Below are positions 52,548 through 64,000 of a DNA stretch of 64,000 bases, piece after piece; positions within the stretch are counted from its first letter, which is position 1, and the number at the start of each line of letters is the position of its first letter. The translations under genes were made by a program, and so were the position numbers. This stretch comes from Acidovorax sp. GBBC 1281 (GTDB lineage Bacteria > Pseudomonadota > Gammaproteobacteria > Burkholderiales > Burkholderiaceae_C). The stretch covers positions 4,048,001-4,112,000 of the forward strand of contig NZ_CP097269.1 of NCBI RefSeq assembly GCF_028473645.1, written 5' to 3'. The notes under the pieces were generated by a model. The model saw only the letters and a program-made list of their open reading frames with translations. It was not told the DNA's origin and made no database searches.

Positions 52548-53358
52548 CGCCCTGCCCTCACCTCGGCGGCCCCCCACTCGGCCCTCCACTCGGCTGTCCG
52601 CCCCGCTGCGCCGCCTGGCGCGCGCCGCCGCGCTGGCGGCCCTCGGCACCGCGGCCCTCGCCGCGCCGGCCGCCCGCGCGGCCACCGACACCGACCCCGA
52701 CACGCCGCTGCCCTTCAAGCTGACCACGGGCCTCTACCAGGTGTCCAGCGGCGGCCTGCCCTCGGGCCCCGGGCTGGACGTGAACCTGCGCTACACCCGC
52801 GGCGACGACCACTGGTGGGTGGGCGCGTTCCGCTCGCCCGCGCTGGGCTTTTCCATGCCGCGCGCGGGGTGGGACAGCACCGTGGCCTTCGGCGACTGGC
52901 GGGTGCTGCCCTCGGTGCAGATCGCCTCGGGCGGCTTCGTCGGCGGCAGCCTGGCCGTGGAGACTGGCACCACCTGGGTGGTGGGTGCGGGCCTGGGGCG
53001 CACCAACCTGCGCAACTACGCCAACCTCAACTTCGACCCCAACGACGCCTACAGCGTGTACGGCAGCCACCGCTTCACCAGCGGCGACACCCTGGCGCTG
53101 CAGTTGGTGCGCGACAACCGGCAGAACCCCGACCAGCAGAACCTACACCTCGTGTGGCGCAGCCCGCGGCCCGGCGGCCAGCGGCTCACCGTGGACCTGC
53201 TGGCCAAGCAGGGCACGGTGGACGGCCGGTTCATCCGCCGCGCCGGCCTGTCGGTGGGCTACGACTGGCCCGAGTGGTTCGTGCGCGCCGCGTGGGACCC
53301 GCAGGTCAACTTCACGCCGCAGAACATGCTGCGGGTGTCCACCGGGGTGCGGTTCTAG
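52537..53358 (+). CDS. Putative outer-membrane beta-barrel protein downstream of kup
   Basis: Protein of 273 residues with an Arg-rich leader and signal peptide (ARAAALAALGTAALAAPAARA). It is then rich in alternating beta strands with aromatic girdles (LPFKLTTGLYQVSSGG; HWWVGAFRSPALGFSMPRAG; NMLRVSTGVRF) and ends in Phe, the outer-membrane protein signature. I do not recognise a named family. It overlaps kup by 11 bp, so the two are co-expressed; a link to K+ or osmotic response is inference. Confidence 0.7.
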   Translation: MRADALPSPRRPPTRPSTRLSAPLRRLARAAALAALGTAALAAPAARAATDTDPDTPLPFKLTTGLYQVSSGGLPSGPGLDVNLRYTRGDDHWWVGAFRSPALGFSMPRAGWDSTVAFGDWRVLPSVQIASGGFVGGSLAVETGTTWVVGAGLGRTNLRNYANLNFDPNDAYSVYGSHRFTSGDTLALQLVRDNRQNPDQQNLHLVWRSPRPGGQRLTVDLLAKQGTVDGRFIRRAGLSVGYDWPEWFVRAAWDPQVNFTPQNMLRVSTGVRF

Positions 53359-53399
53359 CGCCCAGCGCTGCAGCCACCGGGGCCCGCGCGCCGTGGCGC

Positions 53400-54476
53400 T
53401 CAGCCCTCGAACTGCGGGTGCGTCTGCCGGATGCGCGCCATGGCGATGCCGGCCGCGGCGGTGCGCGTTTCCACGCCCAGCTTCACGTACACGCGCTCCA
53501 GGTGCTTCTTGACCGTGGCGGGGCTGGCGCCCAGGATGTCGCCGATGTCGCGGTTGGTCTTGCCCTTGACGAGCCAGTACAGCACCTCGGCCTCGCGGGC
53601 GGTGAGCTTGAACGACAGACCCATGGCTTCGATCACGGCGGCATCGGACACCTCGCGCATCACGATCAGCCAGTCGCCGCCACCTTCGCTGTCGCCGGTC
53701 TGCTGGTGCAGGCTGAACGACAGGCGGCGCGCGCCCTGCTCCACCACCAGGCGCGGCGGCTCCAGCTGCTGCACGGCCAGATCGGCTAGGCGCGGCAACT
53801 GCGCCTGCAGCCACTCGGTGACCGGCGCGGGGGCGAAGGCGGGCACCGGCACGGCCTCGCCCGCCGCGCCGGTGGCCGCACCGCCACCGAAGTAGCCGTG
53901 CAGCAGCTCGCGCGCCAAGGCGGTCTGCCACATGAGCCGGCCGTCGCTCGCGCGCACGGTGATGCTGGCGTAGCCGAAGGCGTCGAGCGCGTTGCGCGCC
54001 TGGCCGGCCTGGCGGATTTCCTGGCGGGCGCGGCGCGCGCCCTGCAGGTGCACGTTCATGCGCGCGAGCACCTCCTTGGGCTTGATGGGCTTGGTCACGT
54101 AGTCCACGCCGCCCGCGTCCAGCGCGGCGACCAGGTGCTCGGTCTCGGTCAGGCCGGTCATGAAGATGATGGGGATGTGCGCGGTGGCCGGCAGGCCTTT
54201 CAGCCGCCGCGCGACCTCGAAGCCGTCCATGCCCGGCATCATCGCGTCGAGCAGCACCACGTCGGGCAGCGCCTGCGCCGCGCGCGACAGCGCGGTCTCG
54301 CCATTGGTGGCCACGAGCACGGTGTAGCCGGACTCTTCGAGCGCGTCGTGCAGCACGGCGAGGTTGTCGGGCACGTCGTCCACGATCAGCACCACGTCGG
54401 CGCGGGTGCGGTCGAGCGCCTGCGCGGTGGCATCCAGGGGCGGCGCGTGGGTGGGGAGCATGGCGGTCGCGGTCAT
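53400..54476 (-). CDS. LuxR-type response regulator paired with the permease-kinase
   Basis: Protein of 358 residues. The receiver domain (~25-145) has acidic IVDDVPDN and phosphoacceptor Asp77 in VVLLDAMMPGMDG, with Thr of FMTGLTE and Lys of YVTKPIKP. A middle PAS-like region (~165-280) has no clear family. The C-terminal LuxR HTH (~290-350) reads LTAREAEVLYWLVKGKTNRD and ASPATVKKHLERVYVKLGV. It is the output of the fused kinase upstream, whose stop it overlaps (ATGA, 54473-54476). Likely targets are the divergent urease operon or purine/urea genes; this is inferred from position. Confidence 0.92.
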   Translation of the reverse strand: MTATAMLPTHAPPLDATAQALDRTRADVVLIVDDVPDNLAVLHDALEESGYTVLVATNGETALSRAAQALPDVVLLDAMMPGMDGFEVARRLKGLPATAHIPIIFMTGLTETEHLVAALDAGGVDYVTKPIKPKEVLARMNVHLQGARRARQEIRQAGQARNALDAFGYASITVRASDGRLMWQTALARELLHGYFGGGAATGAAGEAVPVPAFAPAPVTEWLQAQLPRLADLAVQQLEPPRLVVEQGARRLSFSLHQQTGDSEGGGDWLIVMREVSDAAVIEAMGLSFKLTAREAEVLYWLVKGKTNRDIGDILGASPATVKKHLERVYVKLGVETRTAAAGIAMARIRQTHPQFEG

Positions 54477-57400
54477 GGGGAAGAAGGATGGGATGCGGCG
54501 GCCTCGGCCACCATGCGGGCGATGGCCTCGAACCGGAACTGCCGCGCATGGTCGCGCGCCTCGCCCACCCAGGCCGAGCACCCGGGCTGCGCGGCCTCGA
54601 TGGCGCCCAGCTGGTTGAGCACGCCGCGGTAGTAGCCCAGCTCGACGGCTTCGGACAGGGCCGGAAGACGGGACGGATCGGGCAGCGCCTTGGCGGCGGG
54701 GGCCCGGGGCGGCTCCGAGGTCGGGCCCGGAGCGGGTGGCGCGGACGGCGCCGGCGCGTCCTCGATCCAGGCCAGGGCCAGGCGCCGCTCCAGCCAGTCC
54801 AGCAGCTCGCTGTGGCGCACGGGCTTGACGATGAAATCCTCGGGGCGGATGCCCACGTCGTTCTCCAGGCCCTTGTCGAAGGCGTTGGCGGAGACCACGG
54901 CGATGTGCGCGGGCGCCTGCGCGCCTTGCACGGCGGCTTCGAGCTGGCGCAGGCGGCGGATGGTCTCCCAGCCGTCGATGCCCGGCATGGCGAGGTCCAT
55001 GAACACCGCATCGGGCCGGTAGCCGGCCGCGATCAGGTCCAGCGCGTCGTGGCCGCTGGCGGCGGTGCGCAGGGTGAAGCCCAGCGGCGCGAGCAGTTGC
55101 ACCAGCAGCTCGCGGTCGGCCTCTTCGTTGTCCACCACCAGCAGGCGGCGGCGCGGGCCGGCGTAGCCCCGGCGCGGCGCGCGCAGGCGCGCGGGGCCCA
55201 GGGCCTCGCCCACCGCGCCCGGGTGCACCTCGGGCAGGAACAGGCGGATGCGGAACAGCGCGCCCGCGCCCGGCGTGCTGGTCACCGTCATCTCGCCACC
55301 CATCAGTTCGGTGAGCATCTTGGCGATGGTGAGCCCCAGGCCTGCGCCGGGCGCGGCGCCCTGGCTGCTGGCCGCACCGCGCGCGAAAGGCTCGAAGATG
55401 CTGGCGCGCTCGGCCTCGGTGAGGCCCGGGCCGCTGTCCTCGATCTCGATCAGGGCCAGCTCGCGCGCGTGCCGCACCGACAGCCGCACATGGCCGCTGG
55501 CGGTGAACTTGATGGCGTTGCCGATGAGGTTGATGAGGATCTGGCGCACGCGCTTGTCGTCGCCGCGAACCCACTCGGGCAAGGTGCCCTGCGGCTCGAA
55601 GCGGAACGCCAGCCCCTTGGCGCGCGCCTGCGGCTCGAACATGTCGCACATCTCGTGCAGGCAGTCGGCAAAGCGCATGGGACGCACCTGCAGCGTGAGC
55701 TTGCCGCTTTCGATGCGGGCGATGTCCAGCGTGCCTTCGATGAGCGACAGCAAATGCTCGCCGCCGCGGCGGATCACGCTCACGGCCTGCTGGCGGTGCG
55801 GCGGCACGGCGGCGTCCTCGCCCATGAGCTGGGCATAGCCCAGGATGCTGTTGAGCGGCGTGCGCAGTTCGTGGCTGATGGCGCTGATGTAGCGGCTCTT
55901 GGCCTGGTTGGCCTGGTCGGCCAGCAGCCGGGCGCCCTCGGCCTCCTCGCGCGCTTCCTCGGCCACGCCGCGCGCCTGCTCGGCCTGCGAGCGCGCGTGC
56001 TCGGCGATGCGGCGGGCCTCCTGCAGGGCCTGGTCGGTCTGGCGGTGCAGGTGGATCTCGCGCTGCAGCAGGTGGGTCTGGCGGTTGGATTCCTCCTGCG
56101 CGACCTTGCGGCTCTTGTGCGCCAGCACCAGCCACCATGCCACGATGCCCGAGATGACCAGCAGCGCCAGATAGGCCTTGAGCAGCCCCGAGCGCAGCGC
56201 GGCATGCGTGCCCGGCACGGCGGCGCTGCCCGGGCCGCTGTCGGGCGCCAGGGGGGTGAGCGTCTGCAGCTCCTGGTGGTAGAACAGCCCGAACACCGCG
56301 GCCAGCAGCGGGGCGATCACCAGCATCAGCAGCAGGAAGTGGCCCAGGCCCGTGTCGAGCATGCGCCACACCCGCCGCGGCAGCACCCAGCGCAGGGCCG
56401 CGCTCCACTGCACGGCCAGGTGCGCGTGGGGCTTGCACATGTCGCCGCAGCGCGCATCCAGCGTGCAGCACAGCGAGCAGATGGTGCCGCGGTAGGCGGG
56501 GCATTGCGCCATGTCGGGCGCCTCGTACTCGCGCTCGCACACCACGCAGCGCCGCACCGCCCAGGCCCCGGGCGTGCCCACGGCCGGCGCCTGGGCACCG
56601 GCGGGCCGGGCCAGGTAGTAGCGCCCGCGCGTGGCCCAGGCGATGAGCGGCGCCGCGACGAAGGCCGTCACCATGGCGATCACGGCCGAGAACGCCTGCG
56701 CCAGCGGCCCGAACAGCCCCAGGTGCGCCACGATGGACAGCCCCGAGGCCAGCGCCATGGCCCCCACGCCCACCGGGTTGATGTCGTACAGGTGCGCGCG
56801 CTTGAACTCGATGCCCCGGGGCGACAGGCCCAGCGGCTTGTTGATCACCAGGTCGGCCACCACGGCCATCATCCAGGCGATGGCAAGGTTGGAATACAGC
56901 CCCAGCACCTGCCCCAGCGCCTTGAACACGTTCATCTCCATGAGCATGAACGCGATGAGCGTGTTGAACACCACCCACACCACCCGCCCCGGGTGGCTGT
57001 GCGTCAGGCGCGAGAAGAAGTTGCTCCACGCCAGCGAGCCGGCGTAGGCGTTGGTCACGTTGATCTTGATCTGCGAGACGACGACGAACAGCGCCGTGGT
57101 CGCCACCGCCCAGCCGTAGTGCGGGAACACGTATTCGTACGCCGCCAGGTACATCTGGTTCGGGTCCACCGCGCGCTCCACGGGCACCATGTGGCTGATC
57201 GCCAGGTACGCCAGCAGCGCGCCGCCCAGCATCTTGACCACGCCCAGCACCACCCAGCCCGGCCCGCCGGCCAGCACCCCGAGCCACCAGCGCCAGCGGT
57301 TGGCCGGCGTGCGCGCGGGCATGAAGCGCAGGTAATCAGCCTGCTCGCCCATCTGGGTGATGAGGGCGATGCCCACGGTGAGTGCTGCACCAAACAGGGG

Positions 57401-58153
57401 CAGATTGAACGTGGAGACCGCACCGGATTCCCCGCCGTAGTGCATCACCCCGGTGAATGCACCAGGATCGCGCGCCAGCACATACACGAACGGCACCACC
57501 AGCATCACCAGCCACAGCGGCTGCGTCCACACCTGCAGCCGGCTGATGGCCGACACCCCGTGCGTGACCAGCGGGATCACCGCCAGCGCGCAGATGAGGT
57601 AGCCCCAGCGCGGCGGGATGTCCAGCGCCAGCTCCAGCGCGTAGGCCATCACGGCCGCCTCCAGCGCGAAGAAGATGAAGGTGAAGGTGGCGTAGATCAG
57701 CGAGGTGATGGTCGAGCCGATGTAGCCGAAGCCCGCCCCGCGCGTGAGCAGGTCCATGTCCACGCCGTAGCGCGCGGCGTACACGCTGATCGGCAGGCCC
57801 GCCAGGAAGATGATGAGCCCCGTGGCCACGATGGCCCAGAAGGCGTTCAAAAAGCCGTACTGCACCAGCAGCGTGGCGCCCACCGCCTCCAGCACCAGGA
57901 ACGAGGCCGCGCCGAACGCCGTGTTGGCCACCCGCCATTCGGACCAGCGCCGAAAGCGCTGCGGCGTGAAGCGCAGCGCGTAGTCCTCCATCGTCTCGGT
58001 GGCGACCCAGCTGTTGTAGTCGCGGCGCACCTTTACCACCTGCTGCGGCACGGCGGCCAGGTGGTCGGCGGGCGCTGGAGAAGAAGGGGCCGCGGGGGCG
58101 GTGGCGGGGCTGGCGGGCGTCATGGGGGCAGGGGCGCGGGGTGCAGGTTCCAT
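54473..58153 (-). CDS. NCS1 nucleobase permease-hybrid histidine kinase fusion
   Basis: Membrane sensor of about 1226 residues. (1) N-terminal NCS1/cytosine-permease-like transporter, ~12 helices (residues ~60-530: [40 protein letters not shown]). (2) A Cys-rich zinc-ribbon-like insert ([36 protein letters not shown]). (3) Two more helices and a coiled coil. (4) HisKA with [12 protein letters not shown] and HATPase ([23 protein letters not shown]). (5) Receiver domain ([13 protein letters not shown]) and a helical tail. It probably senses or transports a nucleobase or ureide and phosphorylates the LuxR partner. Start 58153 or 58123 are both possible. It is divergent from ureA. Confidence 0.9.
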   Translation of the reverse strand: MEPAPRAPAPMTPASPATAPAAPSSPAPADHLAAVPQQVVKVRRDYNSWVATETMEDYALRFTPQRFRRWSEWRVANTAFGAASFLVLEAVGATLLVQYGFLNAFWAIVATGLIIFLAGLPISVYAARYGVDMDLLTRGAGFGYIGSTITSLIYATFTFIFFALEAAVMAYALELALDIPPRWGYLICALAVIPLVTHGVSAISRLQVWTQPLWLVMLVVPFVYVLARDPGAFTGVMHYGGESGAVSTFNLPLFGAALTVGIALITQMGEQADYLRFMPARTPANRWRWWLGVLAGGPGWVVLGVVKMLGGALLAYLAISHMVPVERAVDPNQMYLAAYEYVFPHYGWAVATTALFVVVSQIKINVTNAYAGSLAWSNFFSRLTHSHPGRVVWVVFNTLIAFMLMEMNVFKALGQVLGLYSNLAIAWMMAVVADLVINKPLGLSPRGIEFKRAHLYDINPVGVGAMALASGLSIVAHLGLFGPLAQAFSAVIAMVTAFVAAPLIAWATRGRYYLARPAGAQAPAVGTPGAWAVRRCVVCEREYEAPDMAQCPAYRGTICSLCCTLDARCGDMCKPHAHLAVQWSAALRWVLPRRVWRMLDTGLGHFLLLMLVIAPLLAAVFGLFYHQELQTLTPLAPDSGPGSAAVPGTHAALRSGLLKAYLALLVISGIVAWWLVLAHKSRKVAQEESNRQTHLLQREIHLHRQTDQALQEARRIAEHARSQAEQARGVAEEAREEAEGARLLADQANQAKSRYISAISHELRTPLNSILGYAQLMGEDAAVPPHRQQAVSVIRRGGEHLLSLIEGTLDIARIESGKLTLQVRPMRFADCLHEMCDMFEPQARAKGLAFRFEPQGTLPEWVRGDDKRVRQILINLIGNAIKFTASGHVRLSVRHARELALIEIEDSGPGLTEAERASIFEPFARGAASSQGAAPGAGLGLTIAKMLTELMGGEMTVTSTPGAGALFRIRLFLPEVHPGAVGEALGPARLRAPRRGYAGPRRRLLVVDNEEADRELLVQLLAPLGFTLRTAASGHDALDLIAAGYRPDAVFMDLAMPGIDGWETIRRLRQLEAAVQGAQAPAHIAVVSANAFDKGLENDVGIRPEDFIVKPVRHSELLDWLERRLALAWIEDAPAPSAPPAPGPTSEPPRAPAAKALPDPSRLPALSEAVELGYYRGVLNQLGAIEAAQPGCSAWVGEARDHARQFRFEAIARMVAEAAASHPSSP

Positions 58154-58257
58154 GCCACGCGGGGCCACCACCGCCATCCGGCGTATGGACGGGCATGGTG
58201 ATTGCTGACTACCATGCGGCATTCCGTCCCCTTTGCCCTCCCACCGCCCGCTGCGCC

Positions 58258-58560
<303 letters not shown>

Positions 58561-58583
58561 CGGGTTTTGAACCAAATCCCCTT

Positions 58584-58627
58584 CATGCCCTAGTACCCAT
58601 TGCCCTTGATGCTATGAAAAAAGAAGC
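58584..58627 (+). repeat. Short dispersed repeat, copy C, at the hupE start
   Basis: ATGCCCTAGTACCCATTGCC is followed by CTTGATGCTATGAAAAAAGA and AGC. It shares the GCCCTAGT-N4-ATTG core with the copy at 11759. The hupE/ureJ start codon (58614) lies inside the GCTATG segment of the repeat. No clear Shine-Dalgarno sequence precedes it. Confidence 0.4.
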
Positions 58628-59219
58628 AAAAACCCTTTCCTTCGTCTCCGCCGCCGCGCTGCTGCTGTTGCCCGCCCTCGCCTTCGCCCACCCGGGCCAT
58701 GGCGCGGAGGACGCGCTGCATGCCGACGCCGGCTTCCTCGACGGCCTGGTCCACCCCTTCACCGGCCTGGACCACCTGGCCGCCATGCTGGCCGTGGGCG
58801 TGTGGAGCGCGCTGGCCGTGCGCCCCGTATGGCTGGCGCCCGCCGCCTTCGTGGCGCTGCTGGTGGCAGGGGCCACGGCCGGCTTCCTGGGCGTGGCGGT
58901 GCCGGCGGTGGAGCCGATGATCGCCGCCTCGCTGCTGGTGCTGGGCCTGCTGGTCGCCTGGCGCCGCCACTTGGCCCTGCCGCTGGCCGCGGGGCTGGCG
59001 GGGGCGTTCGCGTTCTTCCACGGCGCGGCGCACGGCACCGAACTGGGCGGCAGCGGCCAGTGGCTGGCCCTGGCCGGCATGGTGATCGCCACCGCCGCGC
59101 TGCACGCCGCCGGCATCGGCCTGGGCCATGCCGTGGTGGCGCGCCACCGCTGGCTGGCCGTGGTGGCGGGCGCCTCGACCGCGCTGCTGGGCGCCACGCT
59201 GCTCGTGCGCATGGCCTGA
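58614..59219 (+). CDS. ureJ: HupE/UreJ family nickel-import membrane protein
   Basis: Membrane protein of 201 residues with a signal peptide ([13 protein letters not shown]) then [15 protein letters not shown]. Six to seven helices include the His-rich family motif [20 protein letters not shown] and [11 protein letters not shown], whose His and Asp residues bind nickel. UreJ/HupE proteins import Ni2+ for urease or hydrogenase; with no hydrogenase genes here the urease role is clear. It lies between ureA and ureB, a common position in beta-proteobacteria. Confidence 0.93.
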   Translation: MKKEAKTLSFVSAAALLLLPALAFAHPGHGAEDALHADAGFLDGLVHPFTGLDHLAAMLAVGVWSALAVRPVWLAPAAFVALLVAGATAGFLGVAVPAVEPMIAASLLVLGLLVAWRRHLALPLAAGLAGAFAFFHGAAHGTELGGSGQWLALAGMVIATAALHAAGIGLGHAVVARHRWLAVVAGASTALLGATLLVRMA

Positions 59220-59251
59220 GTGGCCCAACGCATCGACCACTGCACCATCCC

Positions 59252-59584
59252 ATGATCCCCGGCGAACTCCTCATCGACGACGGCGAGCACGCGCTCAACA
59301 CCGGCCGCCGCACCCTGACCCTGGTGGTGCGCAACACCGCCGACCGGCCGATCCAGGTCGGCTCGCACTACCACTTCGCCGAGACCAACGGCGCGCTCGG
59401 CTTCGACCGCGACGCCGCGCGCGGCATGCGGCTGAACATCGCCAGCGGCACGGCCGTGCGCTTCGAGCCCGGCCAGCAGCGCACCGTGGAGCTGGTGGAC
59501 TACGCGGGCGACCGCACGGTGTACGGCTTTCGGGGCCTCACGCAGGGGCCGCTGGGCGAGCCGCCGGCCCCGGCCGCCGCCTGA
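59252..59584 (+). CDS. ureB: Urease beta subunit
   Basis: Structural subunit of 110 residues, slightly longer than usual because of an Ala/Pro tail. [20 protein letters not shown], then [17 protein letters not shown] and [13 protein letters not shown] are conserved. [17 protein letters not shown] is the typical beta-strand block. It packs on UreC in the urease trimer. It starts 32 bp after ureJ and 50 bp before ureC. Confidence 0.97.
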   Translation: MIPGELLIDDGEHALNTGRRTLTLVVRNTADRPIQVGSHYHFAETNGALGFDRDAARGMRLNIASGTAVRFEPGQQRTVELVDYAGDRTVYGFRGLTQGPLGEPPAPAAA

Positions 59585-59634
59585 AGTCCGACCCCATCCC
59601 TTTTCGAACCGCCCGAGAGCTGGAGAGCATTCCC

Positions 59635-61377
<1,743 letters not shown>

Positions 61378-61385
61378 TCGCACGC

Positions 61386-62057
61386 ATGCTTCAAGTCTCC
61401 AAACTCATCGCCCAGGGCAAGGGCCTCGCGCCCGTGCTCGTCAAGCGCGCCGCCACCCTCGAACTCGACTGGGACACGCGCCAGAAAAGCCGCTTCGCCG
61501 CCACCGACTCCAACGGGCGGGAACTGGGCATCTTCCTGCCCCGGGGCACCGCCGTGCGCGGCGGCGACGTGCTGGTGGCCGAGGACGGCGCCCTGGTCCG
61601 CGTGATCGCCGCGCCCCAGTCGGTGCTGCGCATCACCCATTGCGCCCACCACGGCACCCCCTTCGATCTGACCCGCGCCGCCTACCACCTGGGCAACCGG
61701 CACGTGCCCATCGAACTCACGCCCACCCACCTGCAGATCGAGCCCGACCACGTGCTGGCCGACATGCTGCGCGCCATGCACCTCATCGTGAACGCGATCG
61801 ACGCCCCCTTCGAGCCCGAGGGTGGCGCCTATGCGGCGGGCGGGCACCCTGGGCACGGGCACCACGGTCATGACCATGGCCACGCCCATGGCCACGACCA
61901 CGCAGCCCCATCGCACGACGCCGCCGGCCCCGCGCACGGCGATGGGCATGACCATGGGCACAGCCATGCAAGCCATGGCCACGATCACGGCGATGCGCAC
62001 GCCCATGGTCACGACCATGACCATGCGAAGTGCGATCACCCGCACCACAACCCTTGA
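61386..62057 (+). CDS. ureE: Urease accessory protein UreE (nickel metallochaperone)
   Basis: Protein of 223 residues. The peptide-binding domain (~1-75) is followed by the metal-binding domain with [20 protein letters not shown] and [13 protein letters not shown]-terminal tail of about 75 residues is extremely His-rich ([17 protein letters not shown] and more), far longer than in many UreE proteins, giving high nickel-storage capacity. It delivers Ni2+ to UreG/UreF/UreD-bound urease. It starts 8 bp after ureC. UreF begins 11 bp after its stop. Confidence 0.96.
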   Translation: MLQVSKLIAQGKGLAPVLVKRAATLELDWDTRQKSRFAATDSNGRELGIFLPRGTAVRGGDVLVAEDGALVRVIAAPQSVLRITHCAHHGTPFDLTRAAYHLGNRHVPIELTPTHLQIEPDHVLADMLRAMHLIVNAIDAPFEPEGGAYAAGGHPGHGHHGHDHGHAHGHDHAAPSHDAAGPAHGDGHDHGHSHASHGHDHGDAHAHGHDHDHAKCDHPHHNP

Positions 62058-62068
62058 TTGACGCCGGG

Positions 62069-62809
62069 ATGACAGCCCCCGACTGCAACGCACCACCACC
62101 CCAAGCCCCCACGGCCCTGCCCGCCGCCAGCCTGCTGCAGCTCATCTGGCTGGCCTCGCCGGCGCTGCCGGTGGGCGGGTTCTCGTACTCCGAAGGGCTG
62201 GAAGTGGCGGTGGAGCGCGCCGGCGTCACCACCGAAGCCGCCGCCGCCGAATGGTTGGCCGTGCAACTGCAGCTCACCCAGGCGCGCGGCGACATGGCCG
62301 TGCTGCAGCAGGCCCTGGCCGCCTGGCGCGCCGCCGACCACGCCCGCGTGCGCCAATTGAACGACTGGGTGCTGCAAACGCGCGAGACCAGCGAAATGCG
62401 CCTGCAGACCGAGCAGATGGGCCGGTCGCTCGCCGACTGGCTGCGCAACCAGCACGCGGGCGACGCCGCCCGGCTGCACGACGTGGCCGCGCTCGCCGCC
62501 CTGCCGCCCACCCCCACCTACCCTGTCGCCTTCGCCCTGGCCGCCGCCGGCACCGAAGCCGGCGCGCGCGACGTGCTGCTGGCCTACACCTTCGGCTGGG
62601 CCGAGAACATGGTGCAGGCCGCGCTCAAGGCCGTGCCGCTGGGCCAGAGCGCCGGCCAGCGCATCCTGGCCCGGCTGGCCGCCGCCATTCCCGCCGCCAC
62701 CGACGCCGCGCTGCACACCGGCGACGCGGACCGCCAGGCCTTCTCGCCCATGCTCGCCATCCTGTCGGCGCAGCATGAAACCCAATACTCCCGCCTCTTC
62801 CGATCATGA
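62069..62809 (+). CDS. ureF: Urease accessory protein UreF
   Basis: All-helical protein of 246 residues. [20 protein letters not shown] is the family signature, followed by [41 protein letters not shown] near residue 185 is also diagnostic. It acts in the UreD-UreF-UreG complex that gates nickel insertion. The start at 62069 (MTAPDCNAP) is preferred over 62030, which would overlap ureE. The stop overlaps the ureG start (62806-62809). Confidence 0.95.
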   Translation: MTAPDCNAPPPQAPTALPAASLLQLIWLASPALPVGGFSYSEGLEVAVERAGVTTEAAAAEWLAVQLQLTQARGDMAVLQQALAAWRAADHARVRQLNDWVLQTRETSEMRLQTEQMGRSLADWLRNQHAGDAARLHDVAALAALPPTPTYPVAFALAAAGTEAGARDVLLAYTFGWAENMVQAALKAVPLGQSAGQRILARLAAAIPAATDAALHTGDADRQAFSPMLAILSAQHETQYSRLFRS

Positions 62810-63477
62810 ACAACACCACCACCGGCAGCACCACCGCACTGCACCACATCCCCCACCGCACCAAGCCCCTGCCCCCGCTGCGCGTGGGCATCGGCGGCCC
62901 CGTCGGCTCGGGCAAGACCACCCTGCTGGAAATGCTGTGCAAGGCCATGCGCGACAAGCACGACCTCATCGCCATCACCAACGACATCTACACCAAGGAA
63001 GACCAGCGCCTGCTGACGGTGAGCGGCGCCCTGCCCGCGGAGCGCATCCTGGGCGTGGAAACCGGCGGCTGCCCCCACACCGCCATCCGCGAAGACGCCT
63101 CCATCAACCTGGAGGCCATCGACCGCATGCTGGCGCAGTTTCCGAACGCCGACGTCGTCTTCATCGAAAGCGGCGGCGACAACCTCGCGGCCACGTTCAG
63201 CCCCGAGCTGAGCGACCTCACGCTCTACGTGATCGACGTGGCCGCCGGCGAGAAGATCCCCCGCAAGGGCGGCCCCGGCATCACCAAGAGCGACCTGTTC
63301 GTCATCAACAAGACCGACCTGGCCCCGCACGTGGGCGCCAACCTGGACGTGATGGCCGCGGACACCACGCGCATGCGCGGCACCAAGCCCTTCGTGATGA
63401 CCAATCTGAAAACCCTGCAGGGGCTGGATGAGGTGGTGGCCTTCATCGAGAAGAAGGGCCTGCTGCAGGCGGCCTGA
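62806..63477 (+). CDS. ureG: Urease accessory GTPase UreG
   Basis: SIMIBI GTPase of 223 residues. The P-loop [10 protein letters not shown] is at ~30-39, followed by [15 protein letters not shown] and the metal-binding [17 protein letters not shown] (Cys-Pro-His). [17 protein letters not shown] and the guanine-specificity NKTDLAP are intact. GTP hydrolysis drives nickel transfer to UreC. An N-terminal extension of ~20 residues with some His precedes the domain. Last gene of the operon. Confidence 0.98.
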   Translation: MNNTTTGSTTALHHIPHRTKPLPPLRVGIGGPVGSGKTTLLEMLCKAMRDKHDLIAITNDIYTKEDQRLLTVSGALPAERILGVETGGCPHTAIREDASINLEAIDRMLAQFPNADVVFIESGGDNLAATFSPELSDLTLYVIDVAAGEKIPRKGGPGITKSDLFVINKTDLAPHVGANLDVMAADTTRMRGTKPFVMTNLKTLQGLDEVVAFIEKKGLLQAA

Positions 63478-63526
63478 CGCGCGGGGGCGGGTGTGTGGAG
63501 GCCGGCTAGAATACGCGCCAGTTTGC

Positions 63527-63614
63527 GGAGACTTGGGTGAGCGGTTTAAACCAGCAGTCTTGAAAACTGCCGACGGGCAACCGTCCGTGAGTTCGAATCT
63601 CACAGTCTCCGCCA
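63527..63614 (+). tRNA. tRNA-Ser (anticodon UGA)
   Basis: The 7-bp acceptor stem GGAGACT / AGTCTCC closes the molecule, followed by discriminator G and an encoded CCA. Anticodon stem-loop GCAGT-CTTGAAA-ACTGC gives anticodon TGA. A long variable arm (CGACGGGCAACCGTCCG) is typical of serine tRNA, and TTCGAAT is the T loop. A TAGAAT -10-like box lies just upstream (63507-63512). Confidence 0.97.
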
Positions 63615-63833
63615 CAACGAAAAAGCAGCACCCCATGCATTGGGACTTGAAGCATGGACTTGCACTCAGCGCGCGGGTGCAAACTTCAAGCTCAACGGCC
63701 TGGTGAGGGACCACTCATCTTCGTAGGGTGATCGGATCAAACATGGTCTGGCACGGCCGGTGCGATGCAGCTCGCCATCCATGGCGCAGGGATGAACCAG
63801 GCGAAGATTCAACCCGTTTGCTTGCGGTTTTCG

Positions 63834-64000
63834 TTAAGAAAAAACCGTTCTGTCCAGTTCGGCGGCAACAAGCTCGATGGCTTTCAACCCGGCGACAGAG
63901 TTTCCCTTCTCGTCCAATGGCGGCGACCAGGAGCACACCGCGCCAAATCGGGGGATCACGGCGAGGACGCCACCACCGACTCCGCTCTTGATCGGCAACC
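63834..64000 (-). CDS. glsA: Glutaminase A, 3' end only
   Basis: Only the last ~54 codons are in the window. They read LPIKSGVGGGVLAVIPRFGA, then SWSPPLDEKGNSVAGLKAIE and end with ELDRTVFS. KSGVGGG and the LD-x-x-GNSVAG block are signatures of bacterial GlsA glutaminases (beta-lactamase-like fold), which hydrolyse glutamine to glutamate and ammonia. The gene runs off the right edge. Convergent with tRNA-Ser, with 219 bp between in which I see no gene. Confidence 0.88.
   Translation of the reverse strand, partial: LPIKSGVGGGVLAVIPRFGAVCSWSPPLDEKGNSVAGLKAIELVAAELDRTVFS

Noticed and set aside
54488..58201. Plus-strand open frame of over 1200 codons opposite the permease-kinase
   Set aside because: No recognisable protein; composition (His/Gln/Arg-rich) is that of antisense to a GC-rich gene, whose own motifs are perfect.
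63715..63936. Minus-strand ORF of 73 codons near the right edge
   Set aside because: It overlaps the better-supported glsA 3' end in another frame and continues into plain intergenic DNA.

Overview
The window is high-GC DNA (about two thirds G+C in the core) with dense, often overlapping operons. Its gene content fits a plant-associated member of the Comamonadaceae (Acidovorax/Paracidovorax-like): Bug-type solute-binding protein, urt/ure urea system, T6SS vgrG island, and a perfect plant-inducible-promoter (PIP) box in front of a giant candidate type III effector. The taxon is inferred from gene content, not from a marker gene.

Layout. 1-2.1 kb: an MFS exporter running off the left edge and a haloacid-dehalogenase-like gene. 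2.1-4.3 kb: an IS5-family element split by an IS630-family element. 4.6-11 kb: a cyclase-like/PilZ protein, then a porin, Bug-type binding protein and CocE/NonD hydrolase on the minus strand with a divergent LysR regulator. 11-17.6 kb: the urea ABC transporter urtABCDE (minus), with a 0.7-kb nested palindrome between urtD and urtE. 17.7-22.4 kb: Lrp regulator, GST-like protein, dctA, HDOD protein, SGNH hydrolase.

22.6-32.4 kb: a decayed T6SS island. An intact vgrG and two accessory genes precede a frameshifted DUF2169 gene, a truncated ketosynthase-like gene abruptly joined to an rhs fragment, and an AT-rich Rhs C-terminal HNH toxin with a DUF4265 putative immunity gene. The toxin pair is on the opposite strand from rhs and lies between two inverted IS5-family copies. 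32.5-39.3 kb: a small secreted CARDB-like protein, an 1804-codon candidate type III effector with a metal-dependent amidohydrolase-like N-terminal domain and a PIP box, and a secreted cupin.

39.4-41.3 kb: two YceI proteins with cytochrome b561. 41.8-48.5 kb: a coherent 5-oxoproline (pyroglutamate) pathway (DUF969/DUF979 transporter, Pcp, PxpA, PxpBC fusion, biotin carboxylase/BCCP) with a divergent GntR regulator. 49.7-53.4 kb: DUF3334 protein, kup and an outer-membrane barrel. 53.4-58.2 kb: a permease-histidine kinase fusion and its LuxR-type partner, divergent from the urease genes ureA-hupE-ureBCEFG (58.3-63.5 kb), which lack an adjacent ureD. The window ends with tRNA-Ser(UGA) and the 3' end of a glutaminase gene.

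Nitrogen is a recurrent theme: urea uptake, urease, 5-oxoproline to glutamate, glutaminase, and a nucleobase-permease-like sensor next to urease. The most unusual items are the PIP-box effector, the inverted IS-bounded toxin/immunity cassette, the permease-kinase fusion, and a dispersed intergenic repeat that encodes the linker of the PxpB-PxpC fusion.
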